From contig NZ_JACVWU010000007.1 in assembly GCF_014596915.1 (NCBI RefSeq), positions 62,001-126,000 on the forward strand: DNA of 64,000 nucleotides, given 5' to 3'. A program made the position numbers and the translations under genes. Of the stretch, positions 17,414 to 27,396 are shown piece after piece. This DNA comes from Streptomyces sp. TRM68416 (GTDB taxonomy: Bacteria; Actinomycetota; Actinomycetes; Streptomycetales; Streptomycetaceae). How positions within the stretch are numbered: the first letter of the stretch is position 1; each line of letters starts with the position of its first letter. A model generated the notes under the pieces. The model made no database searches and was not told where the DNA came from. It was given only the letters and a program-made list of their open reading frames with translations.

Positions 17414-18141
17414 CGCGGGTCCTCCGTCGCGAGGCCGGTCCGGCGGGCCACGAAGGTGTGGGTGATCCCCGTCTGCCAGCCCGGCAGGGGCAGCGTCCGG
17501 ACCCGGTCGAACCCGGCGCCGCGGATGCGCCGCGCGAAGCGCTCGGCGGTGTCGAACTCCACCACGCTGCGCCACAGATGGCGGTAGAGCGGACCGTCCC
17601 CGAGCGCGGTCGCGGCGGGCTGCACGATGCCGCGGCAGACCAGCGTCCACACCGCCCGGTCCAGGCGGCGCCCGCTGAGGGCGTACTCGTGGACGCCCAG
17701 CCGACCGCCCGGCCGCAGCAGCCCGCGCACCGCCGACAGGACGGCGTCGGGGTCGGTGACGTTGCGGAAGAGGTAGGCGGCGAAGACCGCGTCGAACGGC
17801 CCGCGCACACCGGCCGCCGCCAGCCGCTCGACCGGCGCGTGGACGAACGTCACCCCGTCCGCCCACGGCTTGGCGGCGGCACGGGCCAGCATCCCGGCCG
17901 AGGCGTCCACGGCCGTGATCTCGGCTGCCGGCAGGACCGAGCGCAGCGCGGCGGTCGACGCGCCGGTGCCGCAGCCCAGGTCCAGCAGGCGCAGCCCGGC
18001 GCCGTGCCCGGGCAGGCCGAGCCGGCGCACCGAGCGACGCAGGTGCGCGTGGTAGCCGGGGTTGGCGGCCACCAGCGTGTCGTAACTGCGGGACGCGTGG
18101 TCGAACGCGGCGGCGAGGTCCTCGTCGCGCAACAGGGTCAT
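17410..18141 (-). CDS. crtT: SAM-dependent methyltransferase of the carotenoid cluster
   Basis: A 243-residue class I methyltransferase. It has AdoMet motif I LRLLDLGCGTGAST, motif II EITAVDASAGMLARA and FDAVFAAYLFRNVTDPDAVL, as in UbiE-like enzymes. It sits between crtY and crtU, as CrtT does in S. coelicolor and S. griseus. Its carotenoid reaction has not been firmly assigned, and ring aromatisation itself is credited to CrtU. A 32-bp gap separates it from crtY and a 4-bp overlap from crtU, so the three are cotranscribed. Confidence 0.88.
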   Translation of the reverse strand: MTLLRDEDLAAAFDHASRSYDTLVAANPGYHAHLRRSVRRLGLPGHGAGLRLLDLGCGTGASTAALRSVLPAAEITAVDASAGMLARAAAKPWADGVTFVHAPVERLAAAGVRGPFDAVFAAYLFRNVTDPDAVLSAVRGLLRPGGRLGVHEYALSGRRLDRAVWTLVCRGIVQPAATALGDGPLYRHLWRSVVEFDTAERFARRIRGAGFDRVRTLPLPGWQTGITHTFVARRTGLATEDPR

Positions 18142-18173
18142 ACGGTCTCCCGGAGCAGAAGGGGCGGGGCGGT

Positions 18174-19376
18174 TCAGTCGTACGGGCGGCGCGGCAGCCG
18201 AGGCAGTTCCGCCGCGGACCGGAGCATCGGCCGGACCGGGGCGCGCAGACCGACGGCCAGATCCTCGAACAGATGGGTGTCCCCGTCGAGGAAGCGCAGC
18301 AGCCGCTCGGCGGGTACGCGCGCGAACAGGCGGCAGAACAGCGCGGGGCCGTCGACGCGCCCGCTGTCCAGGGCGCGCAGCAGCACCGCGTCCATGGCGC
18401 GCGAGCGCACGGAGTGGGCGGCGGGCGGCACCGGCCGACGCCCCCGCTGCAAGGCGGCGGCGACGGCCGCGGTCTGGCGCTGCAGGCCGGCGAAGGTGTA
18501 GCCGGTGGCGGGCCGGGTGGCGCCGCCGGCCGCCCCGATGCGGAAGACGGAGCTGCCGACCCGGCTCGGCATCGGCGCGTCGGTCATGGGGATGACCCCG
18601 GTCTCCTTCGCCAGGACCCGCAGGGGGCCCAGCCGCAGCACCTCCTGCGCGTACTGCCGTACGGCGGCCTCGTAGCCGTCGGCGGTGAGCGGCCGCGCGG
18701 AGAACTCGGTGTACTCCACCAGCGCCTCACGGGCGGAGAGCGGCAGCACGTAGCCGAACGACACGCCCTTCGCCGGCTGCGGGGTGCGGAAGTCCATCAG
18801 GTCGAGCGTGCCGGGGTCGAAGGCCGGCCGCTGCGTGCGGACGAACCAGCCGTGGAAGTGCTGGAGCAGCAGGGTGCGGGCGGCCGGCAGGCTGCCGAGC
18901 GGACGCGAGTCGAACACCCAACGGGCGGTGAGCTCGCGGGAGCGTCCGTCGGTGTCCTGCAGACCGACCCGGGCGCCGCCGGGCACGTCTCGCACCGTCT
19001 CCACGGTCGCCTCCAGACGGGTGACGTGGGGGCTGCGGGCCAGGTCCCGGCCGACCAGCTCCGCGAAGTCGTCCGAACGGATCATCTTGTACCGCAGTGG
19101 AGCGATGTCCCCCACGATCGGCGCGCCCGCGGGCGGACACACCCGCAGCAGCCGCCAGTCGGAGCGCACCGCCGCATCGAAACGGCCGGGCCCGCGCTCC
19201 CAGAAGCACCAGGTCCGCGGCGGCGGCCGCAGCGGGCCCGGCGGCGCCTCCAGCAGGGTCACGGACGGCGTGTGCGCGCCGGGCACCCGTTCGGCGAGCC
19301 GGTGGGCGAGGGACAGCCCCGCTGCTCCCGCGCCCACGATCGCCACGTCCGTCTGCGGCACGACGGCTGCCTCCAC
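18174..19376 (-). CDS. crtY: Lycopene beta-cyclase
   Basis: A 400-residue CrtY-type cyclase. DVAIVGAGAAGLSLAHRLAE is the NAD/FAD motif. PRTWCFWERG, LLLQHFHGWFVRT, FGYVLPLSAREALVEYTEFS, GGATRPATGYTFAGLQRQ and LLRFLDGDT are family blocks. It cyclises both ends of lycopene to beta-carotene at the membrane. GTG 19376 has GAGGAG eight bases upstream; GTG 19361 (five codons later, with GGAGG) is nearly as good. It is divergent from crtE and first gene of crtYTU. Confidence 0.9.
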   Translation of the reverse strand: MEAAVVPQTDVAIVGAGAAGLSLAHRLAERVPGAHTPSVTLLEAPPGPLRPPPRTWCFWERGPGRFDAAVRSDWRLLRVCPPAGAPIVGDIAPLRYKMIRSDDFAELVGRDLARSPHVTRLEATVETVRDVPGGARVGLQDTDGRSRELTARWVFDSRPLGSLPAARTLLLQHFHGWFVRTQRPAFDPGTLDLMDFRTPQPAKGVSFGYVLPLSAREALVEYTEFSARPLTADGYEAAVRQYAQEVLRLGPLRVLAKETGVIPMTDAPMPSRVGSSVFRIGAAGGATRPATGYTFAGLQRQTAAVAAALQRGRRPVPPAAHSVRSRAMDAVLLRALDSGRVDGPALFCRLFARVPAERLLRFLDGDTHLFEDLAVGLRAPVRPMLRSAAELPRLPRRPYD

Positions 19377-19412
19377 TCTGCGTACTCCTCGTTCTCGTCG
19401 CAGGATGGTTCC

Positions 19413-19446
19413 CCACCGTGTGCCCCGGTGGATGCACGGCTCACGG
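19413..19446. promoter_or_regulatory. Inverted repeat and shared 11-mer in the crtY/crtE divergent spacer
   Basis: CCACCG (19413-19418) and CGGTGG (19426-19431) form an inverted repeat overlapping GTGGATGCACG (19428-19438), the same 11-mer found between litR and litQ. GGCTCACGG follows, as in the repeats at 15.6 kb. The spacer is 175 bp and must hold both crt promoters, so this is a plausible regulatory site. No experimental motif is known to me that would confirm it. Confidence 0.5.
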
Positions 19447-19551
19447 CCCCCGCCCCAGAACGTCGGCACGCGCCGGCCGGTGCCGCATCCGTCGCGCGTG
19501 CCCGGTCCGAAGCACAGATGACGGACCGAGGACCCTACGGAAGGAACCGGG

Positions 19552-20880
19552 ATGCGGCACCCACAGGCGAAGGAACTCCCGGCGGCCCTGCCGCCGCCCG
19601 TGCCACGCCTGGTCCCCGTGCCGGGCTCCTGTGTCCCGGCACGCACGGACCCCCCGGCCCCGCAGGCCGGCCACGACGGGCCGGGCACGCACGGTACGCC
19701 GCCCGCGGGCACCCTCCCCGCGGACCTCGCCGACGCCCGTGCCATTGACACCGACGTGCCGGCCGCCGTCGGCCGGATGCTGGACCATCTCCTGGCCGAC
19801 CGCCTCGACCGGGCCCACCTCGTGGATCCGCTGTTCGCCAAGGACCTGGCCGAGCGGGTGACCCGCTTCACCCGTGAGGGTGGCAAGCGCAGCCGCCCCC
19901 AACTGCTGTGGTGGTCCGCGCGCGCCTGCGGCGGACCGGAACCGGCCGGCGCGAGCGCGGCCCTGCGGATCGGCGCGGCGCTGGAACTCCTCCAGACCTG
20001 CGCGCTCGTCCACGACGACGTCATGGACCGCTCGCCCCTGCGGCGCGGCAGGCCCGCCCTGCACGCCGACCTCAGCGCCCGGTACGCCGACCGGGTGCCC
20101 GCCGGGCCCGCCGGGCGCTTCGGCGAGTCCGCCGCGATCCTCGCCGGTGACCTCGCGCTCGCCTGGGCCGACGACGTGGTGGCCGAGACCCCGCTGCCCG
20201 CCTGGACCACGATCGCGGTGCGCCGCCTGTGGAGCGACATGCGCCTGGAGATGGTCGCCGGCCAGTACCTGGACCTCCACGGCCAGACCGTCGCCGCCCG
20301 GTCGCTGCCGCGAACCCTGCGCGCGGCCTGTCTGAAGAGCGCCCTGTACTCGGTGGAACGGCCGCTGGCCCTCGGCGCCGCCCTGGCCGGCGCGGACAGC
20401 GTCACCGTGCAGAAGATCTGTACGGTCGGACGCCGCATCGGCATGGCCTTCCAACTGCGCGACGACGTGACCGACGTCTTCGGCGACGCCCGGCACACCG
20501 GCAAGCCGTGCGGCGGGGACATCCGCGAGGGCAAGGCCACCTACCTGGTCGTCTTGGCCCGGGCCCGCGCCGAGGCCGACGACGACCGGGCCGCCCTCAA
20601 GGTGCTGGACCGGTGCGTGGGGAACGCCGCACTGACCGCCGCGGACCTCGACGAGGTGCGGGAGGTCCTGGTGCGGACGGGAGCGCGGGCCGCCGTCGAG
20701 ACGAAGATCGAACGCCTGGTGGAGCAGGGCCTGCGCCACTTCGACAGCGCGCTGCTCGACCCGGACGGCGGACGCCGCCTGCGCCGGCTGCTCGTGTCGG
20801 CGGTCGACGTGACCGCCCCGCCGGAACCGGCGGGCCGCGTGGCGCAGGCCGCGCCGGGCCGCGGGGAGGACCGGCGATGA
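19552..20880 (+). CDS. crtE: Geranylgeranyl diphosphate synthase
   Basis: A 442-residue polyprenyl synthase behind GGAAGGA. First aspartate motif [15 protein letters not shown], second [11 protein letters not shown], plus [10 protein letters not shown] and [14 protein letters not shown]. The first 70 or so residues are a Pro-rich extension absent from short family members. It condenses IPP with allylic diphosphates to GGPP for phytoene synthesis. Its TGA overlaps the crtI ATG (20877-20880). It is first gene of crtEIBV. Confidence 0.92.
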   Translation: MRHPQAKELPAALPPPVPRLVPVPGSCVPARTDPPAPQAGHDGPGTHGTPPAGTLPADLADARAIDTDVPAAVGRMLDHLLADRLDRAHLVDPLFAKDLAERVTRFTREGGKRSRPQLLWWSARACGGPEPAGASAALRIGAALELLQTCALVHDDVMDRSPLRRGRPALHADLSARYADRVPAGPAGRFGESAAILAGDLALAWADDVVAETPLPAWTTIAVRRLWSDMRLEMVAGQYLDLHGQTVAARSLPRTLRAACLKSALYSVERPLALGAALAGADSVTVQKICTVGRRIGMAFQLRDDVTDVFGDARHTGKPCGGDIREGKATYLVVLARARAEADDDRAALKVLDRCVGNAALTAADLDEVREVLVRTGARAAVETKIERLVEQGLRHFDSALLDPDGGRRLRRLLVSAVDVTAPPEPAGRVAQAAPGRGEDRR

Positions 20881-22418
20881 CCCGCACCGTCCCGGGCCGC
20901 ACCGATCACGTCGTGGTCGTGGGAGCCGGACTGGCCGGCCTGTCCGCAGCCCTCCACCTGCTGGGCGCCGGACGCCGGGTCACCGTCGTCGAACGGGACG
21001 CGGGCCCCGGCGGCCGAGCCGGCCGCCTGACGCTCGGCGGCTACCGGATCGACACCGGCCCCACCGTGCTGACCATGCCCGACCTCGCCGACGAGGCCTT
21101 CGCCGCCGTCGGCGACAGCCTGCGCCGACGGGTCGACCTGATTCCCCTGCACCCCGCCTACCGGGCGCGGTTCGCGGACGGCAGCAGCCTCGACGTGCAC
21201 ACCGACGCCGACGCGATGGCCGCCGAGGTGGAACGCTTCGCCGGGCCCGCGGAAGCCGCGGGCTACCGGCGGCTGCGCGCGTGGCTGGAGCGGCTGTACC
21301 GGGCGCAGATGCGCCGTTTCATCGACGCCAACTTCGACTCGCCGCTGAACCTGCTCACCCCCGACCTGGCCCGGCTGGCCGCGCTCGGCGGGTTCGGTCG
21401 GCTCGACGCCCGCATCGGCCGCTACCTGCACGACGAACGGCTGCGCCGGGTCTTCTCCTTCCAGGCGCTGTACGCCGGTGTCCCGCCGGCCCGCGCGCTC
21501 GCCGCCTACGCCGTCATCGCCTACATGGACACGGTCGCCGGCGTGTACTTCCCCCGCGGCGGCCTGCACGCCGTGCCCCGCGCCATGGCGGACGCCGCCG
21601 CCGACGCGGGCGCCGACCTGCGGTACGGCCGGTCGGTGACCCGCCTGGAGCGCTCCGGCGAGCGGATCACGGCCGTCGTCACCGAGCAGGAGCGCATCCC
21701 CTGCGACGCGGTCGTCCTCACCCCCGACCTCCCCGTCGCCTACCGGCTCCTCGGCCGAAGGCCGCGCAGGCCGGTGCGGCTGCGGCACGCCCCGTCCGCG
21801 GTCGTGCTGCACGCGGGCACGGACCGCACCTGGCCCGGGCTGGGCCACCACACGCTGTCCTTCGGAGCGGCCTGGCGCACCACCTTCGACGAACTCACCC
21901 GCACCGGGCGGCTCATGAGCGATCCGTCCCTGCTCATCACCAGGCCCACCGCCACCGACCCCGGCCTTGCTCCCCCCGGCCACCACCTCCACTACATCCT
22001 CGCGCCCTGCCCCAACACCGACATCGGACCGGGGGCCGCCGAGTGGGCCGACCTCGGCCCGCGCTACCGGGACACGCTCCTGCGGGAGCTGGAGCGGCGC
22101 GGTCTCGACGGCCTCGGTGCCGCCGTCGAGGAGGAGTGCCTGGTCACCCCGGCGGACTGGCAGGCCCAGGGCCACGCCGCCGGGACACCCTTCTCGGCCG
22201 CCCACACCTTCCCCCAGACCGGCCCCTTCCGGCCCCGCAACCTGGTCCGGGGCACCGAGAACGCCGTCCTCGCCGGCTGCGGCACCACTCCCGGCGTCGG
22301 GGTCCCCACCGTGCTGGTGTCGGGAAAGCTCGCCGCCGCCCGCATCACCGGCGTCCCCCGTCCCGCCCCCACCCGCCCGCGGCCGTCGTCGGGCACCGTG
22401 ACGGAGGCATCCGTATGA
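20877..22418 (+). CDS. crtI: Phytoene desaturase
   Basis: A 513-residue Crt[19 protein letters not shown] and [13 protein letters not shown] bind [15 protein letters not shown] and [20 protein letters not shown] are desaturase blocks, and [26 protein letters not shown] is the C-terminal FAD loop. It converts phytoene to lycopene by successive dehydrogenations. It overlaps both neighbours by ATGA, which indicates tight coupling. Confidence 0.94.
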   Translation: MTRTVPGRTDHVVVVGAGLAGLSAALHLLGAGRRVTVVERDAGPGGRAGRLTLGGYRIDTGPTVLTMPDLADEAFAAVGDSLRRRVDLIPLHPAYRARFADGSSLDVHTDADAMAAEVERFAGPAEAAGYRRLRAWLERLYRAQMRRFIDANFDSPLNLLTPDLARLAALGGFGRLDARIGRYLHDERLRRVFSFQALYAGVPPARALAAYAVIAYMDTVAGVYFPRGGLHAVPRAMADAAADAGADLRYGRSVTRLERSGERITAVVTEQERIPCDAVVLTPDLPVAYRLLGRRPRRPVRLRHAPSAVVLHAGTDRTWPGLGHHTLSFGAAWRTTFDELTRTGRLMSDPSLLITRPTATDPGLAPPGHHLHYILAPCPNTDIGPGAAEWADLGPRYRDTLLRELERRGLDGLGAAVEEECLVTPADWQAQGHAAGTPFSAAHTFPQTGPFRPRNLVRGTENAVLAGCGTTPGVGVPTVLVSGKLAAARITGVPRPAPTRPRPSSGTVTEASV

Positions 22419-23443
22419 CCGACCGTGAACTCGACGCCGCGGGGATCGACGACCCGGAGCTGCGTGCCGCGTACGGCCACTGCCGTACCCTCAACGCCCG
22501 CCACGGCAGGACGTACTTCCTCGCCACCCGGCTGCTGCCCGTCGAACGCCGGCCCGCCGTGCACGCCCTGTACGGGTTCGCCCGCTGGGCCGACGACATC
22601 GTCGACACCCCCGCACCCGGGACCGACGCCGCCCGCCGGGGCACGGAGCTGACCGAGCTCCAGCGCCAACTGGACGAAGGGCTGCGACGGGGGCGGAGCC
22701 GCGAGCCGGTGGTGCGGGCCGTCGCCGACACGGCGCGCCGCTACGGCATCGACCACGCCCACTTCCGCGACTTCATGTCCGCCATGCGCGCGGACCTGGT
22801 GGTGACCGACTACCCCACCTACGCCGACCTCCGCGGCTACATGCACGGTTCGGCCGCGGTGATCGGACTGCAGATGCTGCCCGTCCTCGGCACCGTGGTC
22901 CCGCGCGAGGAGGCGGAGCCGCACGCGGCCGCCCTGGGCGTCGCCTTCCAGCTCACCAACTTCCTGCGGGACGTGGGCGAGGACCTCGACCGCGGCCGCG
23001 TCTACCTGCCCGCCGACCTGCTCGCCGCCCACGGCGTGGACCGCGAGCTGCTGCGCCGCAGCCGGGACACGGGCCGCCCCGACGGCCGGATCACCGCCGC
23101 GCTGCGGGAGTTCGAGGCCCTCACCCGCGGTGTCTACCGGGAGGCGGAACCGGGGATCGCCCTGCTGGACCCGGTCTCCCGGCCCTGCATCCGCACCGCG
23201 TACGTGCTGTACGGCGGCATCCTCGACGCCGTCGCGCGCGACGGGTACGCCGTGCTGCACCGGCGTGCCGTGGTGCCCCGCCGGCGCCGCGCGCGGGTCG
23301 CCGCGGCCGGCCTGGTCCGGGTGGCCGGGGCCCGGCTGCGGCACCGCGCCGCCACCCGGCGGGGCGCGGCCGGAACACCCCGCCCACAGCCCGTCACCAC
23401 CCCCGGCCCGGCCCGCCGGACGACCCCGGAGGAAGTCTCGTGA
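22415..23443 (+). CDS. crtB: Phytoene synthase
   Basis: A 342-residue trans-isoprenyl diphosphate synthase. Family motifs: [25 protein letters not shown] (first Asp-rich motif), [17 protein letters not shown] and [19 protein letters not shown] (second motif). It condenses two GGPP to phytoene. The last 50 residues are basic and Pro-rich. It overlaps crtI by ATGA and crtV by GTGA. Confidence 0.94.
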   Translation: MTDRELDAAGIDDPELRAAYGHCRTLNARHGRTYFLATRLLPVERRPAVHALYGFARWADDIVDTPAPGTDAARRGTELTELQRQLDEGLRRGRSREPVVRAVADTARRYGIDHAHFRDFMSAMRADLVVTDYPTYADLRGYMHGSAAVIGLQMLPVLGTVVPREEAEPHAAALGVAFQLTNFLRDVGEDLDRGRVYLPADLLAAHGVDRELLRRSRDTGRPDGRITAALREFEALTRGVYREAEPGIALLDPVSRPCIRTAYVLYGGILDAVARDGYAVLHRRAVVPRRRRARVAAAGLVRVAGARLRHRAATRRGAAGTPRPQPVTTPGPARRTTPEEVS

Positions 23444-24450
23444 GCCCTCGGCCCGCCCGCCGCCGACTGCCCCTGTCCCTGCGCCGCCGTCCCGTCCCCT
23501 GGGAACGCCAGCGCCCCACCTGGCGCGAGGCGAAGCCCGCGGTGATCGCCCAGGCGCTCAAGCGCGCGACCGCCCGCCCCTCCGGCAACTGGTACGTCGT
23601 CGGCGCCACCCGGGCCCTGCGCGCCGACCGCCCGTTGGCGCGCGCCGTGGCCGGGCAGGAGGTGGTCGTCTGGCGCGGCCCCGACGGCCGCCTGCGCGCC
23701 GGACCGGGTGTCTGCCCGCACCTGGGGGCGCCCCTGGCCGACAGTCCCGTGCGCTGCGGCACCCTGGTCTGCCACTGGCACGGACTCGCCCTGGACGGCG
23801 ACTCGTTCGCGGGCTGGGAACCGCTGCCCGTCCACGACGACGGCGTCCTGGTGTGGGTGCGGCTCGACGCGGTCGGCGGGGAGCCCCCGCTGGACGCCCC
23901 GGTCCTGCCCGAACGGCCGGACCCCGCCCGCTCCCTGACGGCCGTCTACGAGGGGATCGGCCGCTGCGAGCCGGAGGACGTCGTGGCGAACCGGCTGGAT
24001 CCCTGGCACGGGGCGTGGTACCACCCGTACTCGTTCGTCGACCTCAAGGTGGTCGACGAACCCGACGGCCCGGAACCCGGCGGCGACGACAGCTTCACCG
24101 TCGACGTCTCCTTCAAGGTGGCGGGGCGGCTCGTCGTCCCGGTCCGGGCCGTCTTCACCGCCCCCGAACCGCGCACGGTCGTCATGCACATCACCGAGGG
24201 GGAGGGCGTCGGCTCCGTGGTCGAGACCCATGCCACCCCCCTGGGACCGGATCCGCAGGGACGTCCGCGCACCGTGGTGACCGAGGCGGTGGTGGCCGCC
24301 TCCGACCGTCCGGGCTTCGGCCTCGCCCGCCGCGCGGCGCCCCTGCTGCGTCCCCTCGTCCGCACGGCGGCGGCCCGCCTGTGGCGCGACGACCTCGCCT
24401 ACGCGGAACGCCGGCGCGAGCTGCGCTCGACGGGGAGGTTCCCCGGCTGA
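23440..24450 (+). CDS. crtV: Rieske-type protein of the carotenoid cluster (CrtV / DUF5914-like)
   Basis: A 336-residue protein from GTG 23440 overlapping the crtB stop. A Rieske 2Fe-2S motif is clear: VCPHLGAPL (C-x-H) and [10 protein letters not shown] (C-x2-H), about residues 90-112. The C-terminal half ([19 protein letters not shown]) resembles the iron-binding part of Rieske oxygenases but without a certain 2-His-1-carboxylate set. CrtV of related clusters has been labelled 'methylesterase', which this sequence does not support. Role in the pathway is unknown. A strong hairpin follows the stop. Confidence 0.82.
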   Translation: MSPRPARRRLPLSLRRRPVPWERQRPTWREAKPAVIAQALKRATARPSGNWYVVGATRALRADRPLARAVAGQEVVVWRGPDGRLRAGPGVCPHLGAPLADSPVRCGTLVCHWHGLALDGDSFAGWEPLPVHDDGVLVWVRLDAVGGEPPLDAPVLPERPDPARSLTAVYEGIGRCEPEDVVANRLDPWHGAWYHPYSFVDLKVVDEPDGPEPGGDDSFTVDVSFKVAGRLVVPVRAVFTAPEPRTVVMHITEGEGVGSVVETHATPLGPDPQGRPRTVVTEAVVAASDRPGFGLARRAAPLLRPLVRTAAARLWRDDLAYAERRRELRSTGRFPG

Positions 24451-24451
24451 G

Positions 24452-24479
24452 GGCGCGGCCGGGGCGAACCGGCCGCGCC
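24452..24479. terminator. Bidirectional terminator hairpin after crtV
   Basis: GGCGCGGCCGG (24452-24462), a 6-nt loop and CCGGCCGCGCC (24469-24479) form a perfect 11-bp stem between the convergent crtV and arginine-deiminase genes. Confidence 0.82.
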
Positions 24480-24496
24480 TGCCCACCGCCGTGCGG

Positions 24497-26404
24497 CTAC
24501 TGCTTCCACCAGGCGGCGGAGGCGTCGCGCAGGGTGTTGGTGCCGCAGTGGATCTCGCCCATGCCGAGGTGGTACGTGTACCAGTCGTCGATGTACGAGA
24601 CCTTCATGCCCGCCCGGGTGTACGCGGCCGTGACGGCCTGGGTGAAGATGTCCTTGCCCCCGATGACCGGGCCCCACTGGCGCGGGGCGAGGTAGCGGTC
24701 GCGCGAGAGCAGGATGCCGTTGACGGCGCCCGGCACATAGGCGCTGGTCATGATCGTCGGCGCCGCGGCGCGGGAGCGCTCGGCGAACTTCTGCTGACCG
24801 TACTTGCGGGCGCCCTCCGGGGCCTCGTCGGTGCCGCCGAGGCGGCGCAGCAGCGGCACGCGGGTGTCCTCGCTGTCCTGCACGATGCCACGCGTGTAGA
24901 GCGCGGGCACGTGGACGATCTCGTCGTCCGTGATGCCCGTCTCCCGCTTGAGGACCTTCAGGTTGGCCGCGATCTTCCGGGCCGCCATCTCGTTGTCCTT
25001 CACGAGGTACCGGGAGGAGAGGGCGTCGTCGATGGTCTCGGCGGGGGGCAGGAACTCGTCGAAGCCGGGGACGGAGAACATCTTCTTCGCGCCGTGACCG
25101 TCGCGCTGCGCGTCCCGCAGCAGCTGGAGTCCGGCCTTCGGGTCGGCGATGCCGATCCGCCAGCCGCGCGGGGTGTCGGCCGGCAGGAACTGCACGAACT
25201 CGTCGACGTGGCCCACGTGCAGCCAGGAGGTGTCCAGCAGGAGCGGGTCCTGCAGCCCCTGGGACTTCAGCATCGTGCGGATCTCCTTCGAGGGGCGCAC
25301 GCCGCTGCCGTCCTTGCGCTCACCCATGATGATCCGGCCCGCCGGGAACGAGCGGCCGTTCGCGGTGTGCGGAGGGATCGTCTCCAGGTTGCCGTAGGAG
25401 TTCAGGGTCTCCCAGCCCTGCATGTCCCGGCCCTTGGCCTGGACGACACCGATGTTGGGGCCGCGCAGCTTCTCGTACAGCTCGCGACCGGCCTCCCGGT
25501 CCTGGGCGGAGCGCAGCATCACGCGCATCGTCCGCTGCCGTCCGTCCGGACCCGTCATGGCGAGGTACGCGGGCTCCACGAAGTCCTGGGCCCAGATGTC
25601 GCCGTACTTCTCGAAGGTCACCAGCGGCTTGGTGATGCCCGCCGCCCGGCTCTCCTTGTCGAGCTTCTTGACGAACTCGCGCTGCCGCTTGGCCCACGGG
25701 TCGTTGCCGCGGACCTTGGTGACCATCAACTGCTGGGTGTTCTGCAGGGCATGGTGGGTCAGCAGCGGGGCGGCGCGCAGTGTGACGGTGTCGGCGGAGG
25801 TGCCGGACGAGGACGTCACCTTCAGCCGGATCGCCACCCGCCCGTCCCACTTCGCGCTGTCGCGGATCACGTCCTTGCCCTCGACACCGAACTCGATGCC
25901 CGCCCGCAACTCGGCCCGGGTCAGCCGGGTCTGCGAGGTGACGGGCGTCCACTTGCCGTCGCGCTTGAGGAAGACCCTGCTCTGCGCGGCCCCCGCCGTG
26001 ACCTTGACGCTGCCCTTGGCGTCGGACGGCAGGCCCCGCATCGGCACCGAGAGCACCCGGGCCAGGTCCGCGGCGTCGGCGCGGCCGTTGACCTTGTTGT
26101 CCGAGGCGTCGTTGCAGGCGGCCAGCTTGGCGTCGGAGAGCGGGCGGCCGTTCGACCCGGTGGTCGGGCACCGCTTGCCGTCGTCGTCGATGTTGGGCAG
26201 GAAGACCGCGCCCCGCTTCACGGTCCAGGTGTTCTCCCCGGCCGTGTCGGTGGTGCCGGTGATGTCGACCTTCCCGTCACGGTTGACGTCGGCTCTCAGG
26301 TCGACACGCGGCGGCTCGTCCGCGTACGCGTTCGCCGGGGGCGTGAGCACCGCTCCCGTCGCGGTAAGGGCCAGTACCACCCGTGCAGCATGTCTCGTAC
26401 GCAC
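24497..26404 (-). CDS. Secreted protein-arginine deiminase (PAD) family protein
   Basis: A 635-residue protein from GTG 26404 with AAAGGA upstream. The signal peptide is ARVVLALTATGAVLTPPANAYA. An EF-hand/dockerin-like loop (ADVNRDGKVDITG) follows, then a middle beta-rich part. The C-terminal deiminase half holds all PAD active-site positions: DIWAQDF, HVGHVDEF and IHCGTNT with the nucleophile Cys. PADs hydrolyse peptidyl-arginine to citrulline and are best known in vertebrates; bacterial secreted homologues occur in actinomycetes. Calcium dependence is likely but not shown. The gene is monocistronic. Confidence 0.9.
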   Translation of the reverse strand: MRTRHAARVVLALTATGAVLTPPANAYADEPPRVDLRADVNRDGKVDITGTTDTAGENTWTVKRGAVFLPNIDDDGKRCPTTGSNGRPLSDAKLAACNDASDNKVNGRADAADLARVLSVPMRGLPSDAKGSVKVTAGAAQSRVFLKRDGKWTPVTSQTRLTRAELRAGIEFGVEGKDVIRDSAKWDGRVAIRLKVTSSSGTSADTVTLRAAPLLTHHALQNTQQLMVTKVRGNDPWAKRQREFVKKLDKESRAAGITKPLVTFEKYGDIWAQDFVEPAYLAMTGPDGRQRTMRVMLRSAQDREAGRELYEKLRGPNIGVVQAKGRDMQGWETLNSYGNLETIPPHTANGRSFPAGRIIMGERKDGSGVRPSKEIRTMLKSQGLQDPLLLDTSWLHVGHVDEFVQFLPADTPRGWRIGIADPKAGLQLLRDAQRDGHGAKKMFSVPGFDEFLPPAETIDDALSSRYLVKDNEMAARKIAANLKVLKRETGITDDEIVHVPALYTRGIVQDSEDTRVPLLRRLGGTDEAPEGARKYGQQKFAERSRAAAPTIMTSAYVPGAVNGILLSRDRYLAPRQWGPVIGGKDIFTQAVTAAYTRAGMKVSYIDDWYTYHLGMGEIHCGTNTLRDASAAWWKQ

Positions 26405-26612
26405 ATCGCGTCCTTTCTCTGCGTGCGGTCATCTGCCGCTGAAGTGAAGGAGGCGGAAAGAGCGTTCTGCGTTGGGTGTCCTGCACGAAAACGTCTGCGG
26501 TGAAGGACAACCGAGGGAACAAGTAAGTCCATTAGGGACGAAAGGCGGTCCGGCGGCGCCGTCGTGCCGTCTGCTTCCCGTCCCGGGACAGGGGCGCCCC
26601 GGCAGGCCATGA

Positions 26613-26634
26613 ACGCGTCTGTCCCGAGACGCGT
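26613..26634. promoter_or_regulatory. Inverted repeat in the 377-bp spacer between PAD and lectin genes
   Basis: ACGCGTCT (26613-26620) and AGACGCGT (26627-26634) are a perfect 8-bp inverted repeat with a 6-nt spacer, roughly midway between two divergent genes for secreted proteins. It may be an operator for one or both. Nothing else stands out in 26405-26781. Confidence 0.5.
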
Positions 26635-26781
26635 GAAGCAGCCGGGACCAGGTTGTGAAGAGGGTGTGAGCTGCACAAACTCCTCTCACCGACGCGGTGC
26701 TTCGCCTCCGACGGCGAGCGCACGCCGGTTCTGACGGCCCCTCGGGCCGACTCCTCGCCATCCCCTGGAAGGGACTTCCGC

Positions 26782-27261
26782 ATGACTTCCGTACGCGTCC
26801 TCCTGCCCTCCTTCGTGGCAGCCGCCGTGACCGTGCTCGGCGCGGCCGCCGTCACTCCCGTCTCCGCCGCCTCCGCTCCCGTCGCCCGCGCGGCGGCCGC
26901 GGAGACGTACCGCAACGTGCACACGGGGCTGTGCATGGACGACAGCGACGGCGGCGGGCTGCGCGGCTGGCAGTGCAACGGGCTCAACCACCAGAAGTGG
27001 GTGGTGACCCGGCACACCGACGACACCCGGCAGCTGTCGAACATGTCCACGGGCCGGTGCCTGGACGACAGCCCCGCCGGCCTGCGCACCTGGCCGTGCA
27101 ACGGACTCGACTTCCAGAAGTGGAAGGTCGAGAAGCTCACCCAGAGCCGCATCGTCTTCAAGAACGTGAAGACCGGGGCGTGCATCGCCGACCCCGGCGA
27201 GAACCGGCGGCTGATCGCCCTGCCGTGCGTCGTCAACTCGGCGAACCAGCAGTGGCAGTAG
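26782..27261 (+). CDS. Secreted ricin-type beta-trefoil lectin
   Basis: A 159-residue protein. The signal peptide is SFVAAAVTVLGAAAVTPVSAASA. One beta-trefoil (about 42-159) has three repeats with the Q-x-W hallmark (HQKW, FQKW, NQQW) and the paired cysteines CMDDS/WQCNG, CLDDS/WPCNG and CIAD/LPCV. It is stand-alone, with no catalytic domain, so it should bind sugars outside the cell. GGAAGGGA precedes ATG 26782. Confidence 0.9.
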   Translation: MTSVRVLLPSFVAAAVTVLGAAAVTPVSAASAPVARAAAAETYRNVHTGLCMDDSDGGGLRGWQCNGLNHQKWVVTRHTDDTRQLSNMSTGRCLDDSPAGLRTWPCNGLDFQKWKVEKLTQSRIVFKNVKTGACIADPGENRRLIALPCVVNSANQQWQ

Positions 27262-27302
27262 AGGGCCGGCCCCAGGCCTCCGGCACGGCGGCCCCGCCTC
27301 GA

Positions 27303-27381
27303 ACCTCCCGAGTCCCTCAAGCCTCCCGAAGCTCCCGAGGCTCCCGAAGCACCTGAAGCTCCCGAGCTCCCGAGCTCCCGA
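27303..27381. repeat. Degenerate GCTCCCGA(A/G) tandem repeat
   Basis: About eight imperfect copies of an 8-10 bp unit (GCTCCCGAG/A) fill the spacer between the lectin and NlpC-like genes, ending just before the AAGGAG site of the latter. Confidence 0.7.
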
Positions 27382-27396
27382 ACAAGGAGAACGACC

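Noticed and set aside
20877..24450. Possible further frameshifts in crtI, crtB and crtV
   Set aside because: Each frame is intact with expected motifs and 4-bp overlaps at both ends.
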